DNA of 15,879 nt. Origin: an uncultured bacterium (GTDB taxonomy: Bacteria; Spirochaetota; Spirochaetia; Sphaerochaetales; Sphaerochaetaceae). The notes beneath the pieces are model-generated. The model made no database searches. It saw only the letters and a program-made list of their open reading frames with translations, and had not been told where the DNA came from. This document shows positions 13,610 to 15,879 of the stretch, one piece after another (within the stretch, counting starts at the first letter, position 1; each line of letters begins with the position of its first letter). Position numbers and translations under genes: made by a program. The stretch is taken from positions 1-15,879 of the forward strand of contig CAJMOS010000073.1 of the NCBI GenBank assembly GCA_905215015.1. The letters run 5' to 3'.

Positions 13610-15433
13610 TTACATCCTCTCAAGGAAGGGAATGCCGACCAAGGTGAAGGCGTCGCGGAAGACAGCCAACACCAGCGAACAAAGGCCGACCCGGGCGACC
13701 ACCAGCGCCTTGTCCTCGGCCTTCAGGACCGGATTGTCATGGTACCAGGAGCTGAACAACTTGGAAAGGTCGTACAGGTACGAGCAGATCAACGACGGGT
13801 CGAACTGAGCGCCGGCCTTGGCCACTACGCCAGGGTAGTCGGCCAAGGCGGAGATGATTTCCCGCTCCGTGGCCCCGCCCAGCAGGTTGGCGTCGAAGGC
13901 CACTTTCTGGTAGTCCTCCTTCACCTCGTCGTACTTGCGCAGAATCGAGGAGATGCGGGCTCCCATGTATTGAAGATAGGGACCTGTGTTGCCGGTGAAG
14001 CTGATCGACTCCTTCGGGTTGAAGATCATGTCGTGCTCCGGGTTGACCTGCAGAAGGTAATAGTTCAGAGCACCAAGGGCGATAGAGGCACTGGTGGCCT
14101 TGACATCACCGACCTCCTCCTCGCGTCCCTTTTCCTTGATTTCCTCGGCGGCCAGCTGGGAGAGCTGCTCGACCAGATCATCGGCATCGACGACCGTACC
14201 TTCGCGGCTCTTCATCTTTCCGGTGGGCAGGTTGACCATTCCATAGGAGAGGTGGTGCAGTTCCTTGGCCCACGGATAGCCGAGCAGGCCAAGGACGTAG
14301 AAGAGCACCTTGAAGTGGTACTGCTGCTCGCTTGCCACCACGTAGATCAGGCTGTCAAACGGCCAGTCCTTGTGACGGGTGATGGCGGTACCGATATCCT
14401 GGGTCATGTAGAGGCTGGTACCATCGCGGCGCAGAAGCACCTTCTTGTCCAATCCGATCGGAGCAAGGTCGACCCAGACAGAACCGTCCTTCTCCCGATA
14501 GAACACTCCGTCTTCCAGGCCTTTGAGCACCTCGGCTTTGCCAAGCTTGTAGGTGTCGGACTCGTAATAGAGCTTGTCGAACTGGATGTGCATCGTCTTG
14601 TAGCTCTGCCGCAGACCGTCCAGCGTCCATCCGTTCATCAGCGTCCACAGCCTCATCACCTCGCTATCGCCCTGCTCCCACAGTTCCAGCATGTGCTGGG
14701 CCTGTCCGGCCGGGCTCTCCGGAGTCTTCTGCCAGTCCTCGAGGGAAAGGGTTCCCCCCTCCTTCTGATATTGGGCAAAGGCCTCTTTCTCCCAAGTGGC
14801 GAAACGCACGTAGTAGTCGCCGACAAAATGGTCTCCCTTCTTGCCGGTCGACTCGGGCGTGGACCCACCCCCGAACTTCTGGTAGGCCAGCATCGACTTG
14901 CAGATATGGACGCCACGGTTGTTGATCAGGTTGACCTTCATCACCTCCGCGCCATTGGCCTTCAGGATCTCGCTGACCGAAGAACCGAGCGAGTCGTTGC
15001 GCATATGGCCAAGATGAAGCGGCTTGTTGGTGTTGGGGCAGGAGAACTCGATCATCACCTTCTTGCCCTTCAGCATATCGGTATGACCGTACGGCACTCC
15101 CTCGACCACCACCTTCTGGTAGAGCTTGTCGGCCAAGGAAGCCATGTCGAGCTTGATGTTCAGGTAGGGGCCGGCCAGCAGCAAGGTACCGCTTGGCGCC
15201 GAGGGATCAGCCTCGATGGAGCCCTTCAGCTGGGCGGCGATCTGTGCAGGCCCCATGTGCAGGGCCTTCGCATAGGCGAACAGCGGAAAGGCGATGTCAC
15301 CCATTTCCGGCTTCGGCGGGGTCTGCAGGACCAAGGCCGGAAGCGCCACGCCCTCTCCAAGTTTTCCAGCGGCCAGCTTCGCGAGCTGCGCCTCCACATA
15401 TTCCTTCCAAGTCTGTCTGACTTCATCAAGCAT
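13610..15433 (-). CDS. argS: Arginyl-tRNA synthetase
   Basis: A class I aminoacyl-tRNA synthetase that charges tRNA-Arg in the cytoplasm. The 607-residue product is complete. It has an N-terminal Add-1-type domain (about 1-110), the HIGH motif as HLGH at 140-143 inside SCPNTNKPLHLGHMRND, GMVNLPTGKMKSREGTVVDA at 398-417 holding the KMSKS-equivalent KMKSR, and the DALR anticodon-binding domain at the end (SLICSYLYDLSKLFSSWY onward), closing on PFLERM as ArgRS proteins do. The ATG at 15433 has GAGGG 7-8 bases upstream. It lies 49 bases after birA, with no strong promoter between (a lone TATAGT lacks a well-spaced -35), so co-transcription with birA is likely. A strong terminator follows. Confidence 0.98.
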   Translation of the reverse strand: MLDEVRQTWKEYVEAQLAKLAAGKLGEGVALPALVLQTPPKPEMGDIAFPLFAYAKALHMGPAQIAAQLKGSIEADPSAPSGTLLLAGPYLNIKLDMASLADKLYQKVVVEGVPYGHTDMLKGKKVMIEFSCPNTNKPLHLGHMRNDSLGSSVSEILKANGAEVMKVNLINNRGVHICKSMLAYQKFGGGSTPESTGKKGDHFVGDYYVRFATWEKEAFAQYQKEGGTLSLEDWQKTPESPAGQAQHMLELWEQGDSEVMRLWTLMNGWTLDGLRQSYKTMHIQFDKLYYESDTYKLGKAEVLKGLEDGVFYREKDGSVWVDLAPIGLDKKVLLRRDGTSLYMTQDIGTAITRHKDWPFDSLIYVVASEQQYHFKVLFYVLGLLGYPWAKELHHLSYGMVNLPTGKMKSREGTVVDADDLVEQLSQLAAEEIKEKGREEEVGDVKATSASIALGALNYYLLQVNPEHDMIFNPKESISFTGNTGPYLQYMGARISSILRKYDEVKEDYQKVAFDANLLGGATEREIISALADYPGVVAKAGAQFDPSLICSYLYDLSKLFSSWYHDNPVLKAEDKALVVARVGLCSLVLAVFRDAFTLVGIPFLERM

Positions 15434-15482
15434 GACGTTTCCCTCTTCTTCGCACCACTATACCGGTTTCACGGACGCAAGA

Positions 15483-15879
15483 CTAGAGCACGGGACGGAC
15501 GGAGACCTCGCCGGTACCGAGAATCTGCAAGCTCCCATCGTCCATGCGCACGCAGAGCCTCGCGTTGTCATCGATTCCCGCCACCACCCCCTGGCCCGCC
15601 GGATTGCCCGCTTGGAACAGATAGACCCGCTGGTCCTGCAGCATGTTCCGATTCCGATATTCGGGAAGGAAGGTCCGCTCCTCCAGGTGGGCACTGAAGC
15701 CGCAAAGGTTGCGCACCAGGCTCGCCACCAGCAGGTTCTGGTCCACCCCGTCCGGCACCTGGGAAGGCCCGGCGAACAAGCTCCCTGCCTTTTGCCGGAT
15801 CTCCGGAGGGAAGTCCCGCTCCTGGGTACAGAAGTTGATGCCGATGCCGGAGACGATTGCCGATAGTTGCCCGCTCTCC
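15483..15879 (-). CDS. birA: Biotin--[acetyl-CoA-carboxylase] ligase (BirA), C-terminal part; 5' end outside window
   Basis: BirA attaches biotin to the carrier subunit of biotin-dependent carboxylases. Only the last 131 or so residues are visible, and the frame is open to the window edge. The conserved part of the catalytic domain reads VSGIGINFCTQERDFPPEIR, then QKAGSLF. The C-terminal SH3-like domain reads GVVAGIDDNARLCVRMDDGS, ending in GTGEVSVRPVL. The GRGRxGR biotin-binding motif and any N-terminal DNA-binding domain lie outside the window, so I cannot tell whether it is also a repressor. It precedes argS by 49 bases on the same strand. Confidence 0.88.
   Translation of the reverse strand, partial: ESGQLSAIVSGIGINFCTQERDFPPEIRQKAGSLFAGPSQVPDGVDQNLLVASLVRNLCGFSAHLEERTFLPEYRNRNMLQDQRVYLFQAGNPAGQGVVAGIDDNARLCVRMDDGSLQILGTGEVSVRPVL

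Noticed and set aside
13514..15697. 727-codon plus-strand open frame opposite argS and birA
   Set aside because: It is a shadow of argS, runs through the argS terminator hairpin and has no recognisable domain.

Overview
The window reads as a stretch of bacterial chromosome, most likely from an anaerobic spirochaete of the Sphaerochaeta type. This is an inference from protein style: spirochaete-like Obg, ArgRS and ABC-transporter proteins, and a GSKE-type mature start on the solute-binding protein. No rRNA or other marker is present to confirm it. Nearly all genes lie on the minus strand; only a TetR-type regulator is on the plus strand. Most of the window is GC-rich. Two islands (about 9000-9940 and 11660-13180) are visibly more AT-rich and carry a broken gene, a DUF4143 ATPase and a tandem repeat array, suggesting acquired DNA.

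Layout, left to right. 1-1570: ribosome/GTPase operon rplU-rpmA-obg, read leftward, with obg cut by the window edge. 1710-2300: a TetR-family regulator on the plus strand. Its promoter, palindromic operator and start codon overlap so tightly that the mRNA is predicted to be leaderless. 2266-8924: a six-gene minus-strand operon, driven by a near-consensus sigma70 promoter at about 8953-8981. It encodes two permeases, an ATPase and a solute-binding protein of the polyamine (PotABCD) type, then an adenine-deaminase-family protein and an MTA/SAH-deaminase-like amidohydrolase. The genes are joined by ATGA overlaps or short gaps. 9152-9919: a 5'-truncated remnant of a HATPase_c_4 plus winged-helix regulator. 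9931-11644: a ribokinase plus SIS-domain isomerase operon with its own palindromic operator and a strong terminator. 11669-13015: a COG1373/DUF4143 ATPase. 13063-13183: four tandem copies of a roughly 33-bp unit, possibly an IS21-type insertion-sequence end. 13610-15879: argS with a strong terminator, preceded by the 3' part of birA.

The most interesting candidate system is the six-gene operon. A transporter of polyamine type is co-transcribed with two amidohydrolases that both belong to purine-handling families. The Ade-like enzyme has lost several residues conserved in E. coli-type adenine deaminases. The simplest reading is import and deamination of a purine base, nucleoside or related N-heterocycle, not polyamine uptake. 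The substrate cannot be fixed from sequence alone. The separate ribokinase/SIS operon could process a pentose, possibly released from nucleosides, but that link is speculative.
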